This document shows positions 13,201 to 24,179 of a stretch of 64,000 bases of DNA, piece after piece. The DNA lies in NCBI GenBank assembly GCA_024349245.1, contig JALDNG010000016.1, positions 124,001 to 188,000 on the forward strand. Reading direction: 5' to 3'. Positions within the stretch are counted from its first letter, which is position 1, and every line of letters begins with the position of its first letter. The stretch is from Neodontobutis hainanensis (lineage: Eukaryota > Chordata > Actinopteri > Gobiiformes > Odontobutidae). The position numbers were made by a program, and so were the translations under genes. The notes beneath the pieces were generated by a model. The model searched no databases. It was not told the origin of the DNA and saw nothing but the letters and a program-made list of their open reading frames with translations.

Positions 13201-16200
13201 TAGAACTTGTTCAAACCCAACAAAAAAACTGTTCAAATCTAACTAAAACCTGATCAAATTCAACTAAAGCCTGTCCAAATATAACAAAAGATTGTTTAAA
13301 TCCATCTAAAAACCTGTCCAAATCCAACTAAAACCTGATCAAATCTAACTAAAATCTGTTCTAATCCAACTTAAATGTGTTGAAATCAAATTAAAACCTG
13401 TTAAAATCAAACTAAAACCTGTCCAAATCTAACTAAAACCTTTTCAAATTCAAATTCAACCTGTTCCAATCCATCTAAATTCTGCTCATATCAGACTAAA
13501 AACTTGTTTCCTTGTGGAATAGGAAAAAAACCTGAAGAGGTTGGCTCTTGGAAATTGAACTTTCATCACTTGTGGTCCTCTTTGTAAAAAGTTTGGACTC
13601 CCCCTCATCTAGACCTTAGCAACGTTAATGCTGCGTGAATGAATGTGAACAGTATTCTTGGTGAGATAATGATACAGTGCAAAAACACAACACATTCTAA
13701 AATCTCTGTAGATTTTGTTTATCTTTTTTTATGTCAGTTTGTGCATTTAAATATAGTCAATAAATTACACAACTCACAGCCACAAGAGTATAACTGTATA
13801 TTCCGGACATCACTCATTTTTAAACTGGGGCTACAACTGGAGTCCAGTCCAGCATAAAATGAGTCATGCTGTCAAAAATAAATAAATAAAGACAATAGTC
13901 CAAGCTTGCCTCTCATGAGCACACTGCGAGACTGCGCCCACTCTGTCCGCCCGTCTGTCGTGAGGAGCCCGATGGGCGCGAGACACTCCTCTTCGCTCTC
14001 AGCCATTTTGACGATTTTCCCCAGCTGAGTGAGCAGGTCCCTCTCATTCAGCCGCCGGAAGTTGATCACAACGTCCAGCACAAAAAACTGGACATGGTTT
14101 AGAATTGAACACGTGGGGCTTGAATCTCACTTTGCCTCAAATATTAGAGATTCTATTAGTGAAAATGCTGCTTTTGAGTCTGAGTAACATCAGTGACAAG
14201 TTGGAGACCTGGGCAGAAATAATGAACCAAAGTAAGAAATGACTAGTCCTGATCCACATCCAGCTAAACTCTGGTGCAATTTGAGTCTTTGACTGAAATG
14301 TAAATGGAACCTAACCCTGACCATAAATGAGCTAAAAACTTTTATGAAAAAATAAATAAATACATATAACGCCACATTCTACTCCTGCAGCAGTGTTTTG
14401 GTTCCATCACATGGTTAATGGCAGTCCAATCAGATTGAATTCTTAACTAACCCTTCTCCACTGATGGCGTCACCTGTGTTTCTGTTGTCAAGCTGTTTTG
14501 GTCCAAACTAAAAGAAGCAGACTAAACATGCCGTTTGCCGAAACCTTTTTAATATTACCTAATACCATATTGTTATGAGAATGATCTGGGGAATAGACCT
14601 CATCTAGACATTTTATCAACGATTTAACAGATGAGAATGTGCTGCCCTGCCTTGTACTTCGGCCAATCAAATGCTTGCACACACAGGAGTCTGCTCCCAT
14701 TGTCTAGCGGCTCTACACAGCTTGCTGACATTGTAACAATGGTGATAGAAAATCCTTCAAGGAAAGTGTCTATTCAAGCACTGGTCATGTCTGCTTACGC
14801 AAAGAAAAAACTTAGTCTCAATCCCAATTTTATAATTTACCCCTTGCCCTTAGCAATAGCCTTATATATGAAGACTTGTATATACAAGTCTTTATAATAT
14901 AGGCTATATATAATCTCATATAGCCTAGTTTATAAAATATTTTAATACACAACATATTACAATATGTTCTTATAATACATCCATCATCATTATAAGGTTA
15001 TGAACAGTTTATTGTAAGTATTTTGACAAGTCTTGCTCTGAAAAGATCTCTCAGTTCCTATCCCAGACATAAGACACTGAAGGATGTTACTACAAACACA
15101 AAAACGTTTGTTTATAGAATACCAAGTTATAGCAAAGAAAAACCAGACAGTGGTGTTATGCGTTATTAAATAATAAGTTAAAATAGTTCTGCAAATACAA
15201 GACTGTGACTTGTTGGTGTGAGCCTAATGTTAGCGAACGCTGTTATAAAAATAAATTCCCAGGGACAAAACAAACGTGTTCAAGAATAAAGGAACATAAA
15301 ATCTTGCCCAAATTAGTTACATTTTGCACAGCTGGTGAACACACTGCATTATGGAAAATTATTTTAACCCTTCATTTTAGGAGTCGTCCTCCAAAATCTC
15401 CGTTTGGAGGGGTGCACAGCCCTTCCCCTTGAGCCAAATAAGTAATGGCACACCACGTTGTTTCTCGTGAGCGCGCAAAACAAGGGCTAAAAGCTATAGG
15501 TAAGGGTTAAAGGCTAAAATAATAAACAGATAAGAAAGAATGGCAAAGAAACACAGCTGTCACACACACTGATCAACAAGTCAGAGATACTGACTGAGAT
15601 ACAGCCTGATACTGAACTTAGAACTAGAAGTTTAAAGTAAGCCCTAAACTTCAGTTTGATGTATTTTAAAATGGTTCAGTTTTACTGTTTTTAATCAAAT
15701 AAAATCAAAAAGGTGGCTATGCTATTGTGGGGTTTGGGAGAATGACTGAAGGCTTTGAGGGAGCTCCAAAGGTCACTATGCAAATGTTATATGTGATGTA
15801 GCTAATTAACTTAACACAACACCTGTCACAGCATTAATTAGTCATTTGGAGAAGCGCTCTGAGAATCCTCTAACCAGTGAGCATTGATCCATATGTTCTG
15901 CTGTCACAAGGATCTCATATACAGTCTTAATACTGCCAGTGTAAAGAGAATAATGTGCTAGTGTCTGACCTGGTTTTTACATGCCACGATGATGTGTTCC
16001 GGTTCTGGCATCACGGTGCTCTCCTGGGCCACGAGTGTGTCCCTCTGTGGCCCCGGTAGACGGTAGGAAGTGAAAAGACGGTAGTACTGCTCCATGCACA
16101 GACGGGTACCAGCCAGCTGTCCCCGAGCGTAATCCATCGGCAGAGCGTGTCTACACAAACACAAGTGTATAATTCAGAATAACATGCAAACAAATAAAAT

Positions 16201-19200
16201 AGTTCCCTTTACTCATTACTTACGCATCCAGAAGTGTCTTGTACTCCAACACTCCAGAAATTAGATGCGCAGCAAACCTAAAAAATGAAATGTTTAAGGT
16301 AGAGTAATGACCATCTGCTTTGTTCTTGATTTATTTTCTAGGCGCACTACAGTTAACCACACAAATGCGTTATGTAAATCTTTTGGTTATGGAACCGCTG
16401 CTGGATCAATACAATGTTAATCAAAGCACAACCTTCACCGTGTGTTAACCCTGTGCAACCAATTGCCTGGCTTCTTCACCCTTAAGGTATTCTGGGTAAT
16501 GACCCAATCCGTCAATGTGTGTAGCCTGGAAATGCTCAGTTTGCTGGGATTGATCTCAGACATCTTTGAGGAAATTAATTTACTCTAACGAATATTTCTG
16601 CCTGTTGTATTATGTTTTACCCCGTTTTAGAAATGCACTGTTTTGATGTTTATCTTGCGTCTCAAACCTTAAGGAGTCGATGGGAGCCCTGAAGTGCTGC
16701 AGAGGGAACACCATTACAGGACTGGAGTTGACAGGCAGAGGCAGGCGGTTGTTCAGGTACATGTCGTTCAACCAGTACTCGTACACCTGTCATCGCGAAA
16801 AGAACGATTCACTTTATGTCAGTGTGAACTAGTCTTAGATAAAGCACTACAGACGAATACTAGACACCTCAGTCTAACTTTAAAAGAAATGTACTTTTTA
16901 ACAGCTTTCTGGCCAATTGTCACACAGCACAACAATATGATTTTAAATACAGAAAAAGTATTATGAATGCTGTTAATTGATAAAAAAGAAAATTTAAATC
17001 AACATTCAACATTCATTTTAACACTCAAAATGGTTACACAATGATATTCTGGGATTTTCTGAGCAGGGTTGTGTGTGTGATGAATGTGTCATGTAAGAAA
17101 ACTCTGTGTAGCGTATTTCTAAACGGATATTATTTGTTCAGAATTGTTTTGTTTTTTTTTTTTGCCAAAATGCATTTTTCCTCTGACGCTGTTTTTCCAA
17201 TGTTTTCTGTGTTGCATCAACAAAGAGAATACATATCAACTTAACTTAATTTTTTTTTTTCATTCATTCATTCATTCATTTTCTACCGCTTTGTCCCAAT
17301 AGGGGTCGTGGGTGACTGGAGCCTATCCCAGCAGCTTTGGGCCTGAGGCGGGGTACACCCTGGACAGTGGCCAGTTAGTCGCAGGGCTGACATATAGAGA
17401 CAAACAATGACAGACAACCATTCACTCTCACATTCATTCACTAGGGACACATTAGAGTTGCTGATTAACCTGTACATGCATGTGTTTGGACGGTGGGAGG
17501 AAGCCGGAGTACCCGGAGAGAACCCACAGTAACACGTGGAGGACATGCAGACTCCTCACAGAAAGACCAGAGTCGGCCGAGAATGTTTGAGTCGGCCCGG
17601 GTTTTGAACTCACGACCTTCTTGCTGTAAGACAGGAGTGCTAACCACTCTGCCACGTGCACCCCTAACTGACTAACTTAACTTACTTTACACGAGAAAAT
17701 CCTGAATATCACTTTCAGAGACAAAAACAGAGGATGGACCATGTTGTTTAGTATTGCATCCTTTCTGCTAATGTTCCTTCCCATCATCAAGGTAGCCCTT
17801 TTAATGAATCAAAATGATTTTTTTTACGGCCCCAATTTAATTGCTGTATGCACAGCTCATTCAGAGTGGAATGTGACCTCTGTTTCGATGCTTGAGGAGA
17901 AACAGTATGCCGAGTTAGAGGGTCATTCCATTGAGTCACATAATATCTGGGGAACCAAGTTGACAGAACTATATTGATGAAAGAGGAGTTATTCTTCTTT
18001 TTACTTAAGAGAGCCATAAACATACTTCCATGCTACATATTTGAATGATTTTAAAGCTTTGTATTTTCTATTTAAAAATTTCATAGTGTTGCTAACCATT
18101 ATGTTGTTCATTTAAATGAATGTTCTTATGTTTTTTTTAAGAATCAAATTTAGCTTGTGTGATAGTTACCCAGTTTGCCTTTTTTTCTCTCCTCTCCACA
18201 AGTTTTCTCTGCAGGCGCTCTCCCACTCCGCCAGGGGCTCCGAACTGTTTGACTATGGCCTGGGTCTTGTTGAACTGTTCCTCTTTGAGCAGGTGCTTCA
18301 TACACTTCAGGTACAGCTCCAGTGTGTCTTTAAGTTCGGGCAGCGGCAGCTTGGGGAGCGCCTTAGAGATCAACAAAGAATTTGTTACAAAGTACCTTCA
18401 AAATAAATATTACAGTATCATGGTATTGTGGTTACAACTTTAAATGTGTTCGTTCATTAATGATTGGTTCTGTAAATATACTTGTTATTATGTGTGGTTT
18501 CTCTTTTTTTCCTGGCTGGGGTTTTTTGGAGGGAATTTTCCGGTTCTAGGGACTGGGGATGTTGTCTCGTTCAGTCTGTTAAGCCCTTTGTGCTAAACAA
18601 AAATAAATGACTTGTCTTCATTTCCAGGTAAATGTGACATAAGCAATTGGCATAGGACATGGCTGTTGTCATTTTGTATTTTCTTGTTTGTCTCATCAGC
18701 TCATATTAAAAAATATTCAATATTATAACAATTTATATGTTAATATTTAAAAACTGGTTCTCCTCCCAAGCCTAGTATGTATTTATACTTTTATTATTAC
18801 ATCTAACAAAGCTACATTTTCCTCTGATTAACAAGTGGCAACATGTATCTCTTGGACTTGCAGTACAATACAATAATTAATCATGCATCTTATTCTTTCC
18901 CCCAAAATCTTTGTCAAAGAATGCCAACAATTTTCCTTATAATGTTTCACTTGCTATGCCATGCTATCCTTATATCATGTAACATGTCTGTGATGGTTCT
19001 CAGTCATCCAGGGCATCTTGAAAAAATCTGAATTGATAAAGTCTCTTGGAATTAGAGACAAAACGTCTTCACCTTGAAAACTGAGTCCAGATGCTTTTAC
19101 TTAAACGTTTTTTCCTTATATTATGGAGTGAAAAGTCAACTATCAAACACTTACACTGTCGCCTCCTGAGTCTTTGGAGGGCTCTCTGTCCAGGACTGGC

Positions 19201-19202
19201 AT
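10253..19202 (-). CDS. chat: Choline O-acetyltransferase, 14 coding exons
   Basis: Transfers acetyl from acetyl-CoA to choline, making acetylcholine in cholinergic neurons. Coding exons in gene order: 19155-19202, 18170-18361, 16668-16786, 16224-16277, 15970-16150, 13910-14087, 12462-12631, 12035-12135, 11829-11957, 11623-11745, 11410-11551, 11162-11224, 10942-11079, 10253-10657. They join in frame to 680 aa (human core form about 630). Diagnostic segments: start MPVLDREPSK, QFGAPGG, SYRLPGP, MPEPEHIIVAC, VINFRRL, LHGGG, GVVCEHSPFEGIVLVQ with the catalytic His near residue 329, RSATPEALAFV, AITGMAIDNHLLALRE, and CCYGPVVPNGYGVCYNPQ. The intron after 13910 begins GC, not GT. The join of 12035 to 11957 uses a weak donor and is the least certain. 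The last about 70 residues are hydrophilic, Thr/Gln-rich and longer than in mammals. The first coding exon has an acceptor at 19237, so a non-coding or N-terminally extending exon lies upstream. slc18a3 lies upstream on the same strand. Confidence 0.95.
12885..13510. repeat. Minisatellite in chat intron, about 21-bp unit with 126-bp higher-order copy
   Basis: About 30 tandem units of the form AAAACCTGTTCAAATCCAACT fill most of the intron between the exons at 13910 and 12631. A block starting at 12901 recurs nearly unchanged at 13027, an offset of 126 bp or six units. Units outside that block are more diverged. Confidence 0.88.
14088..15969 (-). other. Long chat intron
   Basis: About 1.9 kb between the coding exons at 15970-16150 and 13910-14087. 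It is AT-rich with no exon. Weakly similar inverted segments near 14815-14865 (CCCCTTGCCCTTAGC) and 15475-15520 (AAGGGCTAAAAGC) could be the ends of an old DNA transposon. I could not confirm this. Confidence 0.3.
17262..17664 (-). repeat. tRNA-derived SINE-like element, copy 2
   Basis: Reverse-strand copy of the element at 4470-4863, in the chat intron between the exons at 18170 and 16786. The head (GGGGTGCACGTGGCAGAGTGG) is at 17664. The body matches throughout and the 3' end is an AATG tandem seen as CATT repeats at 17262-17280. Confidence 0.82.
18480..18620 (+). repeat. Diverged dispersed repeat fragment
   Basis: GGGACTGGGGATGTTGTCTC followed by AGCCCTTTGTGC and an AATAAA-like stretch resembles the 3' part of a common fish interspersed repeat. 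The fragment lies in a chat intron. Family not determined. Confidence 0.35.
18981..19101. repeat. Half copy of an inverted-repeat element
   Basis: Contains TCTCAGTCATCCAGGGCATC, CTCTTGGAATTAGAGACAAA and ACTGAGTCCAGATGCTTTT. The same pieces occur at 44327-44513, where both arms are kept. It lies just downstream of the first coding exon of chat. Confidence 0.65.
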
Positions 19203-19323
19203 GATGGCTGTTGAGAGGGGAGGTTGAGCAGAAAACTCTGTGCAGAAAAACAAACACGTTACTGTCAAATTTATTCAAGCAAAAGAGAATTTTGGTTCAT
19301 TGCTTGTTGTAACTGTTACCAGA

Positions 19324-19545
19324 GATGGAGTACTCGAGTCCTGGACTCAGACTCGAGACATCATGCTCATTTTTGTGACTAGTGACTCAACTCAGGGGTA
19401 AACCTCAATGCCTTGACTCGGACTTGCCTTTTTTTATGGCTTGGACTTGTTTCTTCTCAAACACAAGAACTTGTGACTCGACTCGGACATGAGAACTGAT
19501 GACTCGAACTTAGACTCAGACTTGAGACCAAAAGACTTGTAAGTC
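19324..19545. repeat. GACTCGAGT-rich dispersed repeat
   Basis: Many imperfect GACTCGAGTCC / GACTTGGACTTG motifs in both orientations over about 220 bp. It is a repeat type seen in many fish genomes, probably a non-autonomous DNA element. It lies in the chat 5' intron. Family not determined. Confidence 0.55.
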
Positions 19546-20485
19546 ACACTTAGTGACAACAGAACACAATCTCTGTCTGTTGCATGTGTTCAGAGCGGGA
19601 CGAGCTGCTCTCATTTAACTCCCAGCCCCTAAATGTGACCCAGAAGTTGAGCCTAAATAAATAAATTTCAAAAATATAGGTGTATACAGGCTATAGCCTG
19701 ATCAAAATGTGTTTAATGAAAAGCTTATACAAAAATAAAATCATAATCATTGTGTCTGTTGGGCTCCAGATTTGTAAGTAACTTTGGGGACTTGGACCTT
19801 TCTTTAGTGACTCGGCAGTTTAACTAAGAATGACATGACAGACAGAAAACTAGTGCATTTAAGAGAGAGAGAGGTTCATACAGTTTGCTTGAGGGAAACC
19901 AAGGGAAGACTAGTGAGACTGCCTTTAATGAGCTAAATGTTAATAGCCTATTTTAGCTCATAATGCTACAAAAATCAACCATCAATCACCATTAGGCTTC
20001 AACTCACACCACACTCCATTAATTAACTCTATTAATATAATATTAGAAGAAAAGTCAAACTACTAGGCATATAAAGACCAAGGCCGTATTTGCAAACTTA
20101 AACTTTCAGAAACTGCTGGAAAATCTGTGAAATAATGCTAATTAATGCTAATAGCTACCTGCTGTACTTCATTTTAAGACACTTAATAAAATTATACAAA
20201 AAAAATTGACGTTGTTGCATTAAGTAGACTTTTCCTGGATGAATAATTAAAACAAAATATGTTGAAATGGCTAAGCATGAAAGGTGCGCGAGTATTTAAT
20301 TTGCACTGTAGCTATAAAGTTACTGTTAAGGACATGCTTCAGTATAGTTTGGACCAAGGAAGAAACAAAAAAGGCGTAAAAGGCGCTGAAGGGCAAAGGG
20401 CATTGGCTTTGAACATTAGGACTAAGACTTAGCTTAAGCCTACGTTTAATAAACACCACACATATGATGAATATGTTCCTCTTAC

Positions 20486-20640
20486 CAGTCAGAAAGAGCT
20501 GTGTCTTCGTCCTGAGGCAAAGTCAAAGAGTGTCCATCCTGGTCCAGACCCGTGTCTCGCAGCAGGTGACTTATTTCTTTTATTTTTTTTAACGCGTCTG
20601 GTCCCGACCCGCACCGAGCATCACTCAGTCCCCATCACGG
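20486..20640 (-). other. chat: Putative 5' non-coding exon of chat
   Basis: Minus-strand sequence ending GACTG|GTAAGAGG gives a good donor at 20486-20485 that would splice to the acceptor at 19237, 35 nt before the chat ATG. Upstream sequence (20500-20800) is more GC-rich than its surroundings and would suit a promoter or first exon. The upstream boundary is a guess. In mammals chat has several 5' non-coding exons around slc18a3, so this layout is expected. Confidence 0.45.
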
Positions 20641-21687
20641 CCAGAGAACAAGTCCTGGTCTGCTGAGTGGAGATACTGGTGGTGCTACCTCGCTCTCCAG
20701 GCAGTCAGGCTCCTCCCAGAAGTCCTGCTATTCGTCCACAACTTTATTTGCCACCTGACATCTTCACTCCGCATTATTTACAGCAACACTGCACGTAATC
20801 CACGATCGGCGTGCGGATAAAGAGGAGCGCGCACAAGACTAGACATGATTCCTTTTTGAATTTTGAGCGTGTGGCGCGTGGAGTTTGTTTATGAGAAGAC
20901 TGCCTCCATCTCAGGCTCATTGAGTTGCTCCATTTGCAGATTTGCTCAGGCAAAAATTAGGATTGACAGAATATTAACTCCAGTTTTGTTGCAGTAGCCA
21001 TTTTCTGTAAAGAATGTGAATTGCGCGTAAAAGGCCTTTATGGATGTTTTATTTTGTGACTTTAATATTAAAAAGATATTGTGCAACGAATAACCTTTTA
21101 TGTGACATCTCTTTTTTTCTTAATGCATAATAAAAGAAGATTTAGCGTTTTTATTTATGCATACTGTTTTTTTATTTGTTTTTTTTTTAGAAAAATGACA
21201 CCGCGTAAGTTTCTTCATTCTCTTCATTTAATTATATACAGGATATACATGAATGTACAGTCGCAGGTCATATACAGGAGGCTATGCATTCCACAGAACA
21301 TCATTCAGAACAAGTCAAAGAATCCCACATTACGTTTCTGTCACAGCTGCGGTGTCACACATTGTATTGCATATTGAGTTAGCAGCAAAACTAATGAACA
21401 GCTCACACTGAAAGGCCTTGACATTGCAATCGCTCTTAAGTTAAATGACACACAGTCCCTGAATATGATATCTCTACAGTGATAAATAGTGTTAATAGAT
21501 GGACATTAATCTTAACAAACACTTCACAATAAACTCTACTTGATGTGACAACACCCAGAGGAGCTTTTCCCGTGAAGTGGTAAATAATTGATGTTTTTAC
21601 ACAATCCTCATGGAGTTATGCATTGATTGGGTGAACGGGATACACACAGGTTTACATTGGCACTTGGATACGTTTACAGTGAGTCTT
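20641..21687 (-). other. slc18a3 3' flank
   Basis: No coding sequence seen. It is T-rich around 21090-21190 and presumably holds the slc18a3 3' UTR and part of the chat 5' regulatory region. No further feature resolved. Confidence 0.35.
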
Positions 21688-23241
21688 TTAAGCGTACTCT
21701 CCCCCTGAGGACTCCTCTGAGAAGGAGCGCTGTGCGAATGTTTCGATGCCGTTCTCGTCTATCGTCGTGCACAAGCCCTTTCTCTTCTTCTCGCGGTGCT
21801 CCATTTTTATGGTGTCGTACAGTCCCGTAGGGCCGCCCTCCAGCAGCATGTTCCTCTCGGAGAAGGACGGTTTCAATTTGGTCACGTTCTTGAGCAGCAG
21901 CAGCGCAGGTGCATAAAGCATGTTCGCGAGGCCCATTCCCAAGTTGAGCTGAACAAAACCCAGGTCGTGCACTATCTTTCCCGCCACGATGGGCCCCATC
22001 GCATAGGCCACACAGTAAGAGATGTCCGCGATGGCGTACACGCTGCCGTACACGGACACGTGCCTCACGTCCACCAGAAAGGCCAGAGTGGGCAGCAGGG
22101 CCGTGTCCACGAAGGCAATGCCAAAGCAGATCCCGCACAGCGGTATCATGAGCTGGCCGAAGGTTTTACACGCGGGCACCGTGCAGGAGCTGGCGCCTAT
22201 GAAAACCATGCCGATGGCTCCGTAGAACCACTGCAGGTGCGGGTACTTAGCCGCCAGTTTGACAGTCAAAAACACGCCCAGCACGTGCGGGAAGAAGGCA
22301 GGGAACCACGTCATGCCCACCTGCCACTGGTCCGCGTGCATGGTCTCCTCCATCCAGTTGGCGATGGTGGGCTCAAGGAAGGCCAGAGGGATGTTGCAGA
22401 TGATGAGTGCGCCCGCCACCACCGCGATGTACGGGTCAACCATCAGTTTGTAGATGGGGGTGCCCACGGGCATGTTCTCGCGCTCTCGGTTGGAGAAGGG
22501 CTTAAGCACCAGCAGGCACATCACCCCGTCCGCCAGACACACGCACGCCAGGATCATGAAGGGCACGTGCTTGCCCGCAAACTCATAGAGGATCCCGCCA
22601 AATGGGGGCGCAACAAGGCTCCCAAACGAGATGAAGGCCAGGGCGATTCCCAGTGCCTTGCTCCGCTCTGCGTCCTCCGTGTATCTGTCTGCGATGAGCG
22701 CGATGCCGGACGTGTCCGCAAAGGCAGAGCCCAGGCCCTGCATGCTGCGCGCGACAAACAGAGTAGCGTAGTTTTCTGCAAAAGCGAAGATGAGCGTGGA
22801 CAGGAACATAACATTGAGGCCGATGAAGAGGGGGATGTCGTAGCCCACTCGGTCTATGAAGGTGCCGCTCAGCGGGTTGACCAGCAGCTGCACCACGGCT
22901 TTGGACGCAAACAGGACGCCGATCTGTATGTCAAAGTTCTCCTTGACCTCTGTGGGCGCGGTGCCGTTGGTAAAGTTTGTGCGCACGGTCGTGTGTCCCG
23001 CTTGTTTCTGCAGCTCCTCTAGGTAATCTGGGATGATGGGCACAATGACCATGTACAGCATATTGTCTAAGAGCAGTGCTAAACACACAATGACCAGAAT
23101 TACCCGCTTCTGCCGCTCCGGTTCCTTGATCAAGATCACATTGCTCAGTTGTTTAGTTCTTTCCCCCATCTGGGACAGTTTGGAGGCGGCGGACTGAGCC
23201 AGGTTAGTGGTTGCTCCTTCGGTGCTCCCCTCCGGCTCCAT
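21688..23241 (-). CDS. slc18a3: Vesicular acetylcholine transporter (VAChT), intronless
   Basis: A major facilitator superfamily antiporter that loads acetylcholine into synaptic vesicles in exchange for protons. A single open frame runs from ATG at 23241 to the stop at 21688-21690, giving 517 aa, about the family length. The preceding in-frame codon at 23244 is GTG, so ATG at 23241 is the start. Visible family marks: the TM1 stretch LALLLDNMLYMVIVPIIPDY with its membrane Asp, a glycosylatable lumenal loop (RTNFTNGT), MFS motif A-like GTFIDRVGYDIPLFIG, RSMQGLGSAFADTSG, AFVDTALLPTLAFLVDVRH with the TM10 Asp, and a cytoplasmic tail with the dileucine-type sorting signal SERNMLLEG. The gene is GC-rich compared with its flanks, so its antisense strand has long open frames that I treat as shadows. 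It lies upstream of chat on the same strand, the conserved cholinergic gene locus arrangement. Confidence 0.97.
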   Translation of the reverse strand: MEPEGSTEGATTNLAQSAASKLSQMGERTKQLSNVILIKEPERQKRVILVIVCLALLLDNMLYMVIVPIIPDYLEELQKQAGHTTVRTNFTNGTAPTEVKENFDIQIGVLFASKAVVQLLVNPLSGTFIDRVGYDIPLFIGLNVMFLSTLIFAFAENYATLFVARSMQGLGSAFADTSGIALIADRYTEDAERSKALGIALAFISFGSLVAPPFGGILYEFAGKHVPFMILACVCLADGVMCLLVLKPFSNRERENMPVGTPIYKLMVDPYIAVVAGALIICNIPLAFLEPTIANWMEETMHADQWQVGMTWFPAFFPHVLGVFLTVKLAAKYPHLQWFYGAIGMVFIGASSCTVPACKTFGQLMIPLCGICFGIAFVDTALLPTLAFLVDVRHVSVYGSVYAIADISYCVAYAMGPIVAGKIVHDLGFVQLNLGMGLANMLYAPALLLLKNVTKLKPSFSERNMLLEGGPTGLYDTIKMEHREKKRKGLCTTIDENGIETFAQRSFSEESSGGEYA

Positions 23242-23937
23242 CACGTCTCCTTTGTATTTGAAGCTAATAGAGACTTAAACTGTTGATAGTTTGCAGGAAA
23301 ACGTGCTTGTGGCTCATGAGTGTTGTCTCATCTACTCAGAAAAGTTCCACTGCTCTAGCTCGTTTCTTTCCCGTGCGTTCCCTGTGTCATTGCAGGCGCG
23401 TTCTCACTGTCGTGACTTGGACTGGCTGTGTCCCCGTTGTCCCTTTGCTTCCTTGTCTCATGTCCCGTCATTCAGGTGACGCGCTGGTCCCGGGCAGCGC
23501 GCACACTTCACTGTAGAGTAAGCTCCAACCGCACTCCGCTGTCCGTCCGCTGCGCTCTGTCCTGGTTTCTCCGCTCACCTGTAACGCTCTGCTCGGCGCC
23601 GAGTCATCATTTGATTTGAGCAGGACTGCTTTTGTCGGCCCATGGAAGGAATACACTCTGCAGTTTGTTAATTCCCTAAGGTGTTCCCCGCCCCCTCCCT
23701 CTTTGGTGCTGGCTGAGTGACGCACAGTCCCGCTGCTCACCAGAACATCTTTTATGCTAATTACACTCAGCATCTCGAGTGAAAAGTGCTGCCCAGTCAC
23801 CGGCGAACAGCGTCTTTACTCTGGTTTAAACACTTTTAGTGGACCTGTATTTAAGGATTTAACTTTTTTTCTTGTTAAATATCATAAGATGTTTTTGGAG
23901 TGGTGCGTAAAAATAGAAAAGAACAGAGCAGACTGGT

Positions 23938-23966
23938 TTAAGCACCACGCTCCAGCGGACAGCTCC
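23938..23966 (+). promoter_or_regulatory. Candidate REST/NRSF (RE1) site with expanded spacer
   Basis: TTAAGCACC at 23938-23946 and GGACAGCTCC at 23957-23966 each differ by one base from the two RE1 half-sites (TTCAGCACC and GGACAGCGCC). The gap is 10 bp instead of 2, which puts the half-site centres about 19 bp apart, within the range reported for non-canonical RE1 sites. It lies about 0.7 kb upstream of slc18a3, and the mammalian cholinergic locus is a classic REST target. Binding is inferred, not shown. Confidence 0.5.
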
Positions 23967-24179
23967 GAGACACGTCATGCGCTGCAGGCTACAAATCAAG
24001 TTTTTTTTTGGCCTTAAATCAAGAAGTTCCTCAGAATATCGTAATTTATTAAGAAATTTGAGTTTCAGTTACCGTCATCGTAAAAGTACAGAGACGAGTT
24101 TGTTTAGGTTTAAAATTGCTTACTTATCTGAACTGTATCTAATCAAAGTAATTAATAATCTTTGTTAAAAAGAGACAAG

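Noticed and set aside
14800..15520. DNA transposon in the long chat intron
   Set aside because: The two ends are only loosely inverse and no target duplication could be seen.
21796..23022. 408-codon open frame antisense to slc18a3
   Set aside because: It mirrors the GC-rich slc18a3 coding strand, has a low-complexity His/Arg-rich translation and no family marks. Treated as a shadow.
23242..23244. Upstream in-frame GTG as slc18a3 start, giving 518 aa
   Set aside because: The ATG directly after it at 23241 gives MEPEGS and is the normal choice in a vertebrate gene.
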